A DNA stretch of 32,280 bases from an uncultured Micavibrio sp. (GCA_937896295.1 CALBME010000137.1:1-32280); one strand, 5' to 3'; shown: positions 6,519-15,156, numbered from the stretch's first letter. Program-made: numbers and translations. Notes: a model not told the origin generated them from the sequence alone.

Positions 6519-7571
6519 CTATGTCTTAATGATCTTGTTCATGATGATCGTCGGCTGAACCACGTTAAACGGAGCGCCGCCGCCTTCGGATGACGTATAG
6601 GGCTGTGTTTCACCGCCGCCTGATATCTGCGGATTAGGCCCAGGCTCGGTATAGCCCGGCGGGTATGATGTGCTGCCATAGGGCCAGCCGGCGCCGCGAG
6701 GATTGATGCCTATGCCTGCCGAGTGGAAATGGTTGACCAGTTCCCCGACCGTCATCGTATGGGCTTCCTGTCCGCCTGCATCGCCCAGGACAGTGCCATT
6801 GACGCCGAACGGTTGACCTGTGAGGCGACCGGCAGGCGTACCGCCCATATTGTCCTTGCCCGCCGTCACGCGTCCACGCAAGTCAGGTATCCCGAACGTG
6901 GTCACGCCGTTGCCGCCATAGGTCGCACCTATGACAGAGAACAGACGTGGGTAATCGGCCACGTTCACGATCTGGCCATAACACATCAGATAGCCAGTCG
7001 GCGCGGTCGATCCGGCGAAGTCTGTTATGCCGCCGGTTGGGAAAATAGCCGCCTGCAATTTCAACGGCGTGACGATGGTTTCGTCATTTGTGCCGGTTGC
7101 TACCTGGTTCGCTGTGGCGATTTTAGCGATGCCTAGAACGGTTTCAGTTGCTTGCGGCACGGTGGACGGTACATCCAGATCTATCAGGAATTTCCAGTTG
7201 ACCGCATCTGTCAACGGATTGCCTATGTTGTCGTTTGTCAGTGATTTATAAAGCTGGACTGTGCCTGCTTTCTTTATGATGCTGTTCTGATAGTAGGTTG
7301 TGCCTACATCATATTCAGCCATGCCCTCTTGGAATAAATATGCGAGCTGGCGCGTGGCGATATAGTCCATCGCTTGAAATTCTTCAAGGGCAGGGAATTT
7401 TTTTGTTCCGACAACGGCATCAATCCAGCCGTTATCATAGGCAGGCAAAGCCTGCAATACGTCGAGATCATTTGAGAGTATTTTTGTTCCGAACGCAGCC
7501 GATCCGAACTGCCCGTTATTGGAAGCTGATCCGGCCAAGATTTTCTGTGTTTTTCTGGTTATCTTTGCCAT
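6519..7571 (-). CDS. Tail fibre / receptor-binding protein with tail-collar domain, copy 1
   Basis: A 350-residue protein. Residues 1-130 are the same attachment module as in the next gene. The tail-collar domain starts near 180 with ITDFAGSTAPTGYLMCYG, then FGIPDLRGRV, which is the usual DLRGR form. GELVNHFHSAG carries an HxH, as in T4-type fibre tips where such pairs bind iron. The end, PFNVVQPTIIMNKIIKT, matches the paralogue. It immediately follows the DUF2612 baseplate gene. Predicted receptor-binding or short tail fibre. Confidence 0.87.
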   Translation of the reverse strand: MAKITRKTQKILAGSASNNGQFGSAAFGTKILSNDLDVLQALPAYDNGWIDAVVGTKKFPALEEFQAMDYIATRQLAYLFQEGMAEYDVGTTYYQNSIIKKAGTVQLYKSLTNDNIGNPLTDAVNWKFLIDLDVPSTVPQATETVLGIAKIATANQVATGTNDETIVTPLKLQAAIFPTGGITDFAGSTAPTGYLMCYGQIVNVADYPRLFSVIGATYGGNGVTTFGIPDLRGRVTAGKDNMGGTPAGRLTGQPFGVNGTVLGDAGGQEAHTMTVGELVNHFHSAGIGINPRGAGWPYGSTSYPPGYTEPGPNPQISGGGETQPYTSSEGGGAPFNVVQPTIIMNKIIKT

Positions 7572-7572
7572 G

Positions 7573-8409
7573 TCAACTTATCTGATCGTAAATAAGGATG
7601 CTACCACCATTAGTATCATAATCCGCGTAAGTCGTGAAGCCTCTAATATTTGATGATAAATTGAACGCAGGCGCAAAGGTTGACGCACCTGTGCCATCTC
7701 CCCAGGTTATCAGCGTATCATCCGACCATGCATCGTCTAGGGTTCCCAGATATGCATAAGACGTAAAGCCAAAGAACGGCTTGGCGACGTTCGTAATCAG
7801 CGTCAACCCTACGCCCATAGGCCGGGGGAGCAGGTTTTTAAGCAGGGCGGCATTGATGATAGCCGTCAGATTGTCCGTGATAAAATAGACCATGTGCATG
7901 TCGCCCGTGCTGTCGGGGCGAATGTCGCGGCCAAATATAGCGTAAACACTGTCATTTATTTCTTTATGAGAATGGTTGATATTATTCTGCAATATTTTAA
8001 GTCTTATAATAACGCGATAGTCATCATCATTTAATGAGTTGGTTATACTCAAAATACTATTGTAATTCAGAGTACCATTATACTGGTTATCGTTATAGTC
8101 TGCATAGGTCGTGAAGCCCCATTTTTCTTCACTGTCAGGATCAACCTCGGTATAATTTGTGAGGCCAAAATAGTTGATAGGATCGTGATTGATATAGAAC
8201 CGATCAACGCCGACATATTTTCCGATCACATCAAGCTGAGTGCCAACCGCGCTATCAACAGCATAACCATCACGAATATCAAAAAGTATGCCATCGGCCA
8301 GAACCTCACCTGCAAGAAGTTCAATAGTAGCCTTTGCTTTAGGCTTATTGTGATATTGAATGATTAGTAAATTCGCGTAGTAATCAATCAGGTCTTGTAC
8401 ATCTGCCAT
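7573..8409 (-). CDS. Baseplate protein, DUF2612 type
   Basis: A 278-residue protein. The N-terminus (LIDYYANLLIIQYHNKPKA, then LLAGEVLADG and DSAVGTQLDVIGKYVG) is the characteristic DUF2612 opening, a family placed between baseplate J and fibre genes in contractile phages and thought to link fibres to the baseplate wedge. Four copies of a G-[FL]-T-x-Y motif are present (FGLTNY, WGFTTYADY, FGFTSY, RGFTTYADY), two near residue 80-105 and two at the C-terminus. Start ATG 8409 abuts the stop of the J-like gene. Confidence 0.85.
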   Translation of the reverse strand: MADVQDLIDYYANLLIIQYHNKPKAKATIELLAGEVLADGILFDIRDGYAVDSAVGTQLDVIGKYVGVDRFYINHDPINYFGLTNYTEVDPDSEEKWGFTTYADYNDNQYNGTLNYNSILSITNSLNDDDYRVIIRLKILQNNINHSHKEINDSVYAIFGRDIRPDSTGDMHMVYFITDNLTAIINAALLKNLLPRPMGVGLTLITNVAKPFFGFTSYAYLGTLDDAWSDDTLITWGDGTGASTFAPAFNLSSNIRGFTTYADYDTNGGSILIYDQIS

Positions 8410-9606
8410 TTATACCACCGTGATATTGATGCGCGATGCGTCCAGCGTCCATTTTGACGCCAGCGTATCAACATCGAGATAGTCTGTATATGTCACGCCA
8501 TCGGTTGATATGGCCGTATCCAGCGCAACGCCGCCACCACCATAGTAATTTATTGCTTCTGTCGCCGCTGCCGTGATGCTGGCAGTTTCTGCGAATTGAC
8601 CAATTTTATATTTTAAATTCGCGGCCATGTATTCTGCAATTGCATCCGTATCGAATACGAATAAAGGCGTCGTGCGTTTGATGGTAAATTCTATATATAA
8701 ATCCTCGGCAGTAGGTCGGTCAAACAGAGCCACAAATAACGCGCCGGATGGTGTGATGATATTGACGGAAACGCCTCCCTTCATATTCGCGCCATAGGAT
8801 TTATCGGCATAGATTACCTCGCCAATATCAGAATTTGCTCCACCTTCAGCAATGAGCCATATGCCATGCGCGGGTATTCCGTCCGCATCCACGCTATCCG
8901 TCACGTTCTCATACAGCTTTGCATCTGTAACGCCAGTTAGAGCCAGAACGTCGCCCAGCATCCCGTTTAGATATCCACTGGATGAAAGGGCAACGGATGC
9001 CTCGCGCCGGGTGCGAAGCTGTGCGTCTGTTTCTTCTTCTTGTCCTATAGACAGGGCGGCGCTGGAATTATTTATGGCAGTTACGCCAAGCACAATCGTA
9101 ACGGGGTTGTTAATCGTGCCGATTGTTGTATTGACCAGTCCTATTTTCTGCGCCCGGAATTCCAACGTATGGGTTCCAGCGGTCAGGGTGGATGTATCGA
9201 TAAGAATAAATTGATTGCCCGAATCATCCTGCACCGTGTAGCCAGTGCCGCCCACGCTGTTGAAATTAGCATCCAGCCCGGCCAAGGTTACGGTTCTGTC
9301 AACCGTGATATCAATAGGCTGGATCGTGAACGTCCCGCCCTGGCGCACGATATTATTAATAACCACGCGCTGATCCAATATGCGCCCGACCGCCTGATCC
9401 GGGTCAAAGCCATTATTAATCTGGACGGCCAGTTCCCTGATGTCTATGGCGACTTGTGCCAAGATGTTGATCATTTGCCCGTCAGGGCTGTTCTGGTCAG
9501 TATTGATGTCAATGCCGTAAATATCCTGCATCCCGGCCACAAGGTCAGCCACGATCTCTGGCAGGGTTTTTACACGTAGGCCGGTTGCGTCAAGAATATC
9601 GGGCAT
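8410..9606 (-). CDS. Baseplate J-like wedge protein
   Basis: A 398-residue protein with the baseplate J layout: N-terminal helical part (LPEIVADLVAGMQDIYG and NSPDGQMINILAQVAIDIRELA), a beta-rich insertion at about 95-175, the conserved core EEETDAQLRTRREASVA near 190-206 followed by GVTDAKLYENVTD, and an alpha/beta end. It builds the baseplate wedge with the gp25-like protein encoded just upstream. Size is normal for the DUF2612-associated J proteins. Confidence 0.92.
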   Translation of the reverse strand: MPDILDATGLRVKTLPEIVADLVAGMQDIYGIDINTDQNSPDGQMINILAQVAIDIRELAVQINNGFDPDQAVGRILDQRVVINNIVRQGGTFTIQPIDITVDRTVTLAGLDANFNSVGGTGYTVQDDSGNQFILIDTSTLTAGTHTLEFRAQKIGLVNTTIGTINNPVTIVLGVTAINNSSAALSIGQEEETDAQLRTRREASVALSSSGYLNGMLGDVLALTGVTDAKLYENVTDSVDADGIPAHGIWLIAEGGANSDIGEVIYADKSYGANMKGGVSVNIITPSGALFVALFDRPTAEDLYIEFTIKRTTPLFVFDTDAIAEYMAANLKYKIGQFAETASITAAATEAINYYGGGGVALDTAISTDGVTYTDYLDVDTLASKWTLDASRINITVV

Positions 9607-9609
9607 TAT

Positions 9610-9963
9610 TTAAATCCCTAGCGTCAGTTGATCCTGAAAGTCCTTGCTATAGATTGTATTGACGGAATAACGGGCAGTAAACGTACGGCCATTTAATACT
9701 GTATCAAATGACGTGATTGCAGTCACTCCGAAGCTTTGCAGAATGACGCGGCGCAAGTCCAGTTCCAGCAGGCCGCGCTGGTTTTTGCTGCCGAGTCGGT
9801 TTGTCCAGTCGATCCCGGCGCGTATGTCGAAAAAGCAATCATTTACCCAGCTATATAAGCGGGTCTTAATATTCAATCCTATGGCCTGGTTCTGATCGAC
9901 GTAATTCGACACGCCCGCCCCAAACGTCCAATCGCCAGTGTCAGTCAGATTTCTGAAAATCAT
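9610..9963 (-). CDS. gp25-like baseplate wedge protein
   Basis: A 117-residue protein reading DWTFGAGVSNY, then AIGLNIKTRLYSWVNDCFF and AGIDWTNRLG. This pattern is typical of the small gp25/GpW-type wedge protein in this phage group. The end has RYSVNTIYSKDF. It lies between the spike and J genes, the usual place. It interacts with J-like wedge subunits and helps start sheath assembly in relatives. Confidence 0.85.
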   Translation of the reverse strand: MIFRNLTDTGDWTFGAGVSNYVDQNQAIGLNIKTRLYSWVNDCFFDIRAGIDWTNRLGSKNQRGLLELDLRRVILQSFGVTAITSFDTVLNGRTFTARYSVNTIYSKDFQDQLTLGI

Positions 9964-10661
9964 GATCCACCTATCACTATGCCATCCACGACTTGAACCA
10001 CGTCAAACGTCCCTGTAGCGCCATTTCCTGCATGGATAGACCTTCCGGACTCCTGCCTGATATTGCTGTTTATGCGCCATTCGTCCCCCTCATCGCCGTA
10101 TGTAATGCCGCGTATGGTCAGGTTGCCGCGTATCAGGGTATTGCCTGTTATTTCAACATTACCATGATGCAGGAACAGTGTCGCTATGGTTTCAATAAGG
10201 TTTGTTTTAAGATCCATCTGACTATTGCCGCCACCATGGGATAGCCGTATGCCGTTTGCCAGATAATTAACGATGGAGTTCGTTAAAGGCCGGATGCCGA
10301 CAATGGCGATAGCGTCTGACATATCATGCAGGCGCGGGGATGTCGGCGCAGTTCCGCCGCCTGTTGCCTGCCAGTTATCAAGTTCCCGATCATTAAAAAG
10401 CACGATGCAGTTATCGCCTGCGACAATCGGCATGGACAGAAAATCAACGCCGCCGAATAACGTCATGACAGGGCATTTTAATATCAAAGGATATTCTTCA
10501 ATCGTGCGCGTTCCGTCCGGGTTGACGGATACGACTTTTTTCAATGCCAGCTTGATCGTCGCAGTCTGTGTTGCCGTGTCAAAACTCTGAATGATGCCAA
10601 TCTGCGTACAGTTGATCGACTTCATAATATCGGTTTTATGATCGTCCAGCACAACCGGCAT
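9960..10661 (-). CDS. Baseplate spike, gp138 N-terminal (OB-fold) type
   Basis: From ATG 10661 the protein is 233 residues. The N-terminal domain (SINCTQIGIIQSFDTATQTATIKLALK) is the OB-like domain of Gp138-type spikes. The middle has LSMPIVAGDNCIVLFNDRELD and later RLHDMSDAIAIVGI. The C-terminal part (EITGNTLIRGNLTIRG onward) is a short beta-helix-like repeat. The longest frame begins with TTG at 10763, deep in the hub gene; the ATG at 10661 lies just after the hub stop and is preferred, although no strong ribosome site is seen there. It likely forms the trimeric membrane-piercing tip. Confidence 0.82.
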   Translation of the reverse strand: MPVVLDDHKTDIMKSINCTQIGIIQSFDTATQTATIKLALKKVVSVNPDGTRTIEEYPLILKCPVMTLFGGVDFLSMPIVAGDNCIVLFNDRELDNWQATGGGTAPTSPRLHDMSDAIAIVGIRPLTNSIVNYLANGIRLSHGGGNSQMDLKTNLIETIATLFLHHGNVEITGNTLIRGNLTIRGITYGDEGDEWRINSNIRQESGRSIHAGNGATGTFDVVQVVDGIVIGGS

Positions 10662-10680
10662 AGTCGGCGGATATGGGGTT

Positions 10681-11547
10681 TTATAATTGCTCAACTGGAA
10701 CCGCCTTCCCGAAAACTTCACTTCCAAGGTTAAGGCTGAATATTGATCGACACGCGCCGCCAACCGACGCGGATATTGTGCCTTGATGTGTTACGCCGAC
10801 AACTTGGCGCTTGGCATTATAAACCGGAAGAATAAGAGATTTTAATTCAGCAAGCTGCATAAGCCTTATGCCGGGTTCAAGCAATGTAGTCACGGTCAGG
10901 AATGTTTCATCCCGGCGCGGCGTATCTAAAAGGCCGGTTTCAACGCCTAAAACTGCAACCTCCGTATCAATGTATTCGTTATTTTTCATGACGTAAACTT
11001 TGCCATCTTCAATAAAACACTGGCTTTGGCTATATCTTTTTATTATTTCCCATACATTGCCATTGAATGTAATAGGCCGTAGCGGTGCAGGGCCGAAATC
11101 ACCGATGCCGCCAACTGAAAGGTTAGGAAATTTACCAATGAGGAATTTGAACATATCCTCCATGGTTTTTCCTGATGAATATGTTTCTGATATTGTAGTC
11201 GATATAACATCCACGTTAGCATCGCGCGACTCGATCATGGTGATGATGTCAGTGCCTTGACGCGCACTGGATGCCTCCCATATATCGCCTTTGAAAACCG
11301 TCGTCAGATATTCATAGCCGATCTCAAAGACTATAGTTCGGCGGACGTTGATATTATATCTGTCTTTAAAAATCCTGTTCCTGAGATTTTCAGACAAGTT
11401 ATAAACCTCTATATTGCAAGTGTTCTGGTCGCTGAGATTGTGTTTCTCAACCGTGAAATTTATAGTCAGCGGCAATGTCAGGACGATCAAATCCCCGCCG
11501 TCTTTTGGATCAATCGTCAGTCTGTAGCTGCGTCCGAATTTCTTCAT
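10681..11547 (-). CDS. Baseplate hub protein
   Basis: A 288-residue beta-rich protein: KKFGRSYRLTID, TVEKHNLSDQNTCNIEVYNLSENLRN and IGYEYLTTVFKGDIWEA follow the usual hub opening in which a beta domain crosses neighbouring subunits. Later come FLIGKFPNLSVGGIG, IEDGKVYVMKNN and TLLEPGIRLMQLAELKS, typical of the phage hub family (gp27/gp44 fold). It sits between the baseplate plug and the spike, as in related contractile phages. Confidence 0.82.
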   Translation of the reverse strand: MKKFGRSYRLTIDPKDGGDLIVLTLPLTINFTVEKHNLSDQNTCNIEVYNLSENLRNRIFKDRYNINVRRTIVFEIGYEYLTTVFKGDIWEASSARQGTDIITMIESRDANVDVISTTISETYSSGKTMEDMFKFLIGKFPNLSVGGIGDFGPAPLRPITFNGNVWEIIKRYSQSQCFIEDGKVYVMKNNEYIDTEVAVLGVETGLLDTPRRDETFLTVTTLLEPGIRLMQLAELKSLILPVYNAKRQVVGVTHQGTISASVGGACRSIFSLNLGSEVFGKAVPVEQL

Positions 11548-11882
11548 GAGAAATATGATGCCTCTATGGTCGCTACTTCATCCTTATCCAGCAAATAAAT
11601 CCCGCAACGCTGGTTAGAAAAATCATCTACATACAGCGGATCAAGGCTGTCAGTTGACAAGCACGTAATGCCAAAGTCGATAATGTTCCTGTAGTTGCGC
11701 AGGATATTCGGCGCGGCGACGATCTGGATGCCATACACCTCGAACGTGCCTTGTTGAATATCCATCGTCCATATTTGCTGATACGGCATATATCGCAGCG
11801 TCATGGTGACTTGTATGCCAGTGATGCCTGTCAGGAAAAACTGTTGATATGGGGATGATGTGATTTTGTTCAGGTAATTCAT
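11544..11882 (-). CDS. Baseplate plug-like protein
   Basis: A 112-residue protein (SPYQQFFLTGITGIQVTMTLRY, WTMDIQQG, VYGIQIVAAPNILRNYRN, LDPLYVDDF, CGIYLLDKDE). This pattern matches the small phage baseplate plug family encoded between Dit-like and hub genes. ATG overlaps the stop of the upstream gene, and its own stop overlaps the hub start. Likely role: closes or adapts the tube end at the hub. Confidence 0.8.
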   Translation of the reverse strand: MNYLNKITSSPYQQFFLTGITGIQVTMTLRYMPYQQIWTMDIQQGTFEVYGIQIVAAPNILRNYRNIIDFGITCLSTDSLDPLYVDDFSNQRCGIYLLDKDEVATIEASYFS

Positions 11883-12823
11883 GGTGTCACCGGAGGCGGA
11901 GATTTAGGATTAGTGCCTGCAAACTGCGCTGTTTTTCCTGCTATGAAGTCCTTGAACTGTTGCTCTGTCAGGTCAATGCCTGGGCCTGCATTGTTTCTAA
12001 ACCCAACGGCGGACGGCTGGATCGTTCCGGCAATAATGCCGCCTAATGCTTTATTCGCCCACTGCATCGCGGCGCGTCCAGTGAAAATGTTTCCATTGTC
12101 TGGCAAGGTTGAATAAGAGTTTGTTGGCAACGCCTTTGCAGACAATGCCTGATTAGAGGGGCCGAATTGCTGCTTTTGCAATACGCTCAATTCTGAAACA
12201 GTGCGGATTTGTTTCAGGTTAATCGTGAAATCGCTTATGAATTTACTTCCCTCTGGCTGCATGGCCGTAATGCTTTCAATCGCCATGCTGGTTACAAATT
12301 CAAACGGCGTCTGGACGGAAACAAGGATTTTCTGTTCCATAAGCGATTTGAAATACATATATGCTTGCTGTTGCTTGCTTCCGCCCGATGCAAGGTTTTT
12401 AACAAATGACCAGTAATCTGCCGCCTGACTTACAACATCATTCAATGCCAGTTTTGAGAACGAATTGGAATCCAGCAGTGCCTTTGTCTGCTTTGCGGCC
12501 TGCGATAATGCGGGCAGGGCAGCAGATACGGTTGTCAGTTTCTGCACGGCTTTTTGCAGGAACGTCCCGCTATTTTCATCCTGCCTGAATACCACCTCCC
12601 CGACATAGCTTTTCAATATCAGCTTTTTCGGACGTATGGCGATGTGATCTTGTAACGCGCTGTTGTCCTCTAAATAATGATCTGTGATCTCAGTTGAAAG
12701 ATTGACGGTCGTATCGCCTTCTATATCAAACACAAATCCGCCAAGGCCAAAAGCGTTTGCCGGGGATACGACATAGCTATTAAATCCGTTGATTAAAAGG
12801 TCTATCGGTGTTGCGTCTGCCAA
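11879..12823 (-). CDS. Dit-like / baseplate adaptor protein
   Basis: A 314-residue protein. The N-terminal domain has INGFNSYVVSPANAFGLGG, TVNLSTEITDHYLEDNSALQDHIA and KPKKL-like strands followed by SYVGEVVF, the signature of Dit-like tail proteins in this phage group. A helical middle (95-160) follows, then VSVQTPFEFVTSMAIESITAMQPEG, a second typical motif. The C-terminal end is Pro/Asn-rich. The start is a TTG directly after the TAA of the tape-measure gene; no other early start exists in the frame. It probably joins the tube to the hub. Confidence 0.8.
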   Translation of the reverse strand: MADATPIDLLINGFNSYVVSPANAFGLGGFVFDIEGDTTVNLSTEITDHYLEDNSALQDHIAIRPKKLILKSYVGEVVFRQDENSGTFLQKAVQKLTTVSAALPALSQAAKQTKALLDSNSFSKLALNDVVSQAADYWSFVKNLASGGSKQQQAYMYFKSLMEQKILVSVQTPFEFVTSMAIESITAMQPEGSKFISDFTINLKQIRTVSELSVLQKQQFGPSNQALSAKALPTNSYSTLPDNGNIFTGRAAMQWANKALGGIIAGTIQPSAVGFRNNAGPGIDLTEQQFKDFIAGKTAQFAGTNPKSPPPVTP

Positions 12824-14104
12824 TTAAAACCCCGTCGCTGGAATGGCTTGTGAAGTGTTATTGATCTGCCGTTTTTGTGCCGCGCCGATTTGATTGCCTA
12901 TTGCGAATGCATCTTCAACGCTGTGAATATTATAAAGATTGTGAAACGTATTTTGAACTGGCTTGTTCATTTCCGTCATGGCTTGGTTTGATCCATACCG
13001 CAAATCAAGCGTACCCTTTAACATTTTCTCAATGCTAAATCCGCCTTGGTTCTCAAGTTCTGACTGGACGGCGGCTTCATTGATAGCCGTCACTCCCGAT
13101 CCAATTGCCTTGCCAGTCCACTCTAAAGCAGTGTTTGCGCCTTGCTTTATCACATTGCCAGCGTCTTTAAACCACGTCGACCAGTTATGGCCTGGCTGGC
13201 TCATATACTCGCCTATTTGTTCAAGGCTGACTGCTATGCCTGCCAGTGCTGCGGCAAGGATGACGGCTTCAGGCGTCAACACGCCGAACGCCAATGATAT
13301 TGTGCCTATACCAACAGCCAGCGCAGTCCATTTAAAATCGCCCAGTGTGTTTAATGCCGTGTTGATATTTTTAATCCATCCAACTGCATCTTTGATAACG
13401 GGGATAAGTTTTTTAAAGAAGTTGATGAAATTATCACCATACTGCGCGGCAATCTCGTTCCTGAAATCGCGCAGCGCCTCCGTAAAGTCATTCCACCGTC
13501 TGCCTTGTTCAATCAGTCGGTTTATTTCTTCCTGCGACATGATCTGGGATTTGAATTGCTTATTGTATTCTTCCGGCGATAGTTTTGCGGCGTTTATAAG
13601 CAATGCAGGATCGAAGCCTAATTCCTTGACCTTTTGCACCCATGCCTGATGGTTGCCGTAAATTTTATCCTGTCCGGCTTGAACCTGTTTAACCAGCGTA
13701 TCGAATATCTGGACTGCATCATCGTTTTTAACGTCAAGCCCCAAGATAGCAAACACCGCGCCATTGCCGCCAAGGGATTTAACTTCTGTGATTTTAGCCG
13801 ATACAGCGTCAAGAGATTGCAGGAATGAGCTTAGACCTCCAGCACCGCCGACATACTTCGCCACGTTACCGAAACGCTGGATGCTTTCTTCCGCCAATCC
13901 TGTCTGATTGTGTATATTGCGGATTTCATTGGCGGTTTCAATGGCGCCGTCAAGAAATTTATCGATGCCGTAGAGTGCGCCGGTTGCGGCTGCGGACATT
14001 TTCAGCAGGCTTTGCAGCCCGTCTTTCAAATCTTCTTTAAATTCTTTCAGCTTTTTATCGTCAACGTCGAAGCCGAGGGAGATAAACAATTCGCCTATAT
14101 TCAT
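12824..14104 (-). CDS. Tail tape-measure protein
   Basis: A 426-residue protein starting with MNIGELFISLGFDVDDKKLKEF, a usual tape-measure opening in this group. Long helical segments follow, then a hydrophobic pair at about 255-300 (TALAVGIGTISLAFGVL and AVILAAALAGIAVSL) and a polar helical end. At about 0.15 nm per residue the length would allow a tail of roughly 60-65 nm. Its ATG overlaps the stop of the chaperone frame. It sets tail length and may insert in the host membrane during ejection. Confidence 0.88.
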   Translation of the reverse strand: MNIGELFISLGFDVDDKKLKEFKEDLKDGLQSLLKMSAAATGALYGIDKFLDGAIETANEIRNIHNQTGLAEESIQRFGNVAKYVGGAGGLSSFLQSLDAVSAKITEVKSLGGNGAVFAILGLDVKNDDAVQIFDTLVKQVQAGQDKIYGNHQAWVQKVKELGFDPALLINAAKLSPEEYNKQFKSQIMSQEEINRLIEQGRRWNDFTEALRDFRNEIAAQYGDNFINFFKKLIPVIKDAVGWIKNINTALNTLGDFKWTALAVGIGTISLAFGVLTPEAVILAAALAGIAVSLEQIGEYMSQPGHNWSTWFKDAGNVIKQGANTALEWTGKAIGSGVTAINEAAVQSELENQGGFSIEKMLKGTLDLRYGSNQAMTEMNKPVQNTFHNLYNIHSVEDAFAIGNQIGAAQKRQINNTSQAIPATGF

Positions 14105-14382
14105 GCCTCGCCTCCCTTATTCAATTCAGTATATGCCCGCTCATACTCGCTTTCAAAGGTTTCATAATGCAAAATCTTTAAAACCGTATCGACCGGCGCG
14201 GCCTTTACTGCATCCGGGTTTCCTCCGAAATACCCAGCCTTTGCCAGTCGCATTGCAATAAAATCAGCCTCATCCGCGATATCTATTTCTGGGCTTCTGG
14301 TTGTTTTTCCGGCCTGGCCATGAACGGTTTTAACTTTGAAGCCAGACCTTTGAAAAAAGGGGATAGATTTTCCTTCGCACAA
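14101..14382 (-). CDS. Tail assembly chaperone, downstream frame (made by -1 frameshift)
   Basis: This frame is in the -1 register relative to the upstream chaperone and overlaps its last 100 bases. It has no good start: the first possible codon is TTG at 14382 and no ATG occurs before residue 43. The conserved-looking part begins after the overlap (SPEIDIADEADFIAMRLAKAGYF, with TETFESEY-like end ILHYETFESEYERAY). This gene pair right before the tape measure is the G/GT arrangement of lambda-type tails, so the frame is most likely made as an extension of the upstream protein. The extended product would bind the tape measure during tail assembly. Confidence 0.75.
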   Translation of the reverse strand: MCEGKSIPFFQRSGFKVKTVHGQAGKTTRSPEIDIADEADFIAMRLAKAGYFGGNPDAVKAAPVDTVLKILHYETFESEYERAYTELNKGGEA

Positions 14383-14690
14383 GCAATGATTATATCGTAA
14401 TAATCACCCCGCGCCTCGGCAGGCTCGAACGTGGTTTCCGTGATTTTATCGCCGTTATAAGAGCATCTGGCGAGACATTTGAACATAGCGGCATAAACTA
14501 CGGGGGAACTGTCCATAGCCAGTAGAGCGGGCAGGAGAACAGCCACGTCGAAGTCTTTCAAGCCCTCCACCTTCAAGTCCATGCCGGTCAAGGCAAGTTC
14601 TTTTGCCATAGCGTTTTTCAGGGCAATCGCGTCCTGAAACGGTGCAAGGCCAATGACGACTTTCGCGCCGGATGGTGCAAGAAATTCCAT
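14283..14690 (-). CDS. Tail assembly chaperone, upstream frame
   Basis: A 135-residue protein between the tube and tape-measure genes. It starts MEFLAPSGAKVVIGLAPFQDAIALKNAMAKE, then VLLPALLAMDSSPVVYAAMFKCLARCSYNG, a layout common to chaperone proteins of contractile phages with DUF3277 tubes. The last part (SPFFKGLASKLKPFMARPEKQP) overlaps the -1 frame that continues to 14101. Expected to coat the tape measure while the tube grows. Confidence 0.75.
   Translation of the reverse strand: MEFLAPSGAKVVIGLAPFQDAIALKNAMAKELALTGMDLKVEGLKDFDVAVLLPALLAMDSSPVVYAAMFKCLARCSYNGDKITETTFEPAEARGDYYDIIIACAKENLSPFFKGLASKLKPFMARPEKQPEAQK
14303..14361 (-). other. Candidate -1 frameshift sites in the chaperone gene
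   Basis: Two slippery stretches lie in the overlap. In the zero frame the first reads TCC CCT TTT, giving the heptamer C CCT TTT at 14355-14361, of XXXYYYZ form. The second reads CCG GAA AAA CAA, giving G GAA AAA followed by C (14304-14310, C at 14303); it resembles lambda's site in place but only the second codon re-pairs fully. The -1 frame is open from both. The second lies closer to the end of the upstream frame, as is usual in G/GT pairs. Confidence 0.5.
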
Positions 14691-15145
14691 TATTGGATAA
14701 TCCTCTGGGCTTGGGCAAAGATCATTTCATAGGTCACGGTCGCCTGATCCGTATCGCCGGACGTGTTATCCTTGCCTTCAACGCGGCGCTTAATCATGCC
14801 GCCCTGTAGCTGATATACGTCGCGGACGGTGTTGCCCTGGCCATCGCCCATGATCTTGACGAATTGGCCAGTTGCCAGAACGGTAGCGGAAAAATCCTTA
14901 TCCGATGCCGATTGCTTTAATTGCATAAACTGATCATCGCTTGATCCGCGCAACAGCTTCAATGTCAGGTTGGCATTGTTCCCGGTTTCATCGCGGGCAA
15001 AAACAGTATTTTTATTCTTGCCTGTTTTCGTCTTAACAATCTCATTCGGAAACGCAATCATGGTCACGTCATCCGTGGCGAGGTCATTAAATATGCGGTC
15101 AAATAGTGTCAGCGTATCGTCGCCGGTAATGGTGTATGATGTCAT
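14690..15145 (-). CDS. Tail tube protein, DUF3277 type
   Basis: A 151-residue beta-rich protein (SYTITGDDTLTLFDRIFND, VTMIAFPNEIV, NKNTVFARDETGNNANLTLKLLRGS, and the end QATVTYEMIFAQAQRIIQ). This pattern and its place directly after the sheath gene match the DUF3277 tube family. It forms stacked hexamer rings inside the sheath. Start ATG 15145 lies 11 bases after the sheath stop, with GGGAGATATCC upstream. Confidence 0.85.
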   Translation of the reverse strand: MTSYTITGDDTLTLFDRIFNDLATDDVTMIAFPNEIVKTKTGKNKNTVFARDETGNNANLTLKLLRGSSDDQFMQLKQSASDKDFSATVLATGQFVKIMGDGQGNTVRDVYQLQGGMIKRRVEGKDNTSGDTDQATVTYEMIFAQAQRIIQ

Positions 15146-15156
15146 GGATATCTCCC

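Noticed and set aside
9040..9579. 179-codon plus-strand frame opposite the baseplate J gene
   Set aside because: Antisense shadow; the J-like gene has clear family motifs.
10664..10763. N-terminal extension of the spike gene from TTG 10763
   Set aside because: It lies mostly inside the hub gene; the OB-fold domain starts after ATG 10661.
12963..13649. 228-codon plus-strand frame opposite the tape measure
   Set aside because: Antisense to a well-supported gene, no promoter or ribosome site, no recognisable motif.
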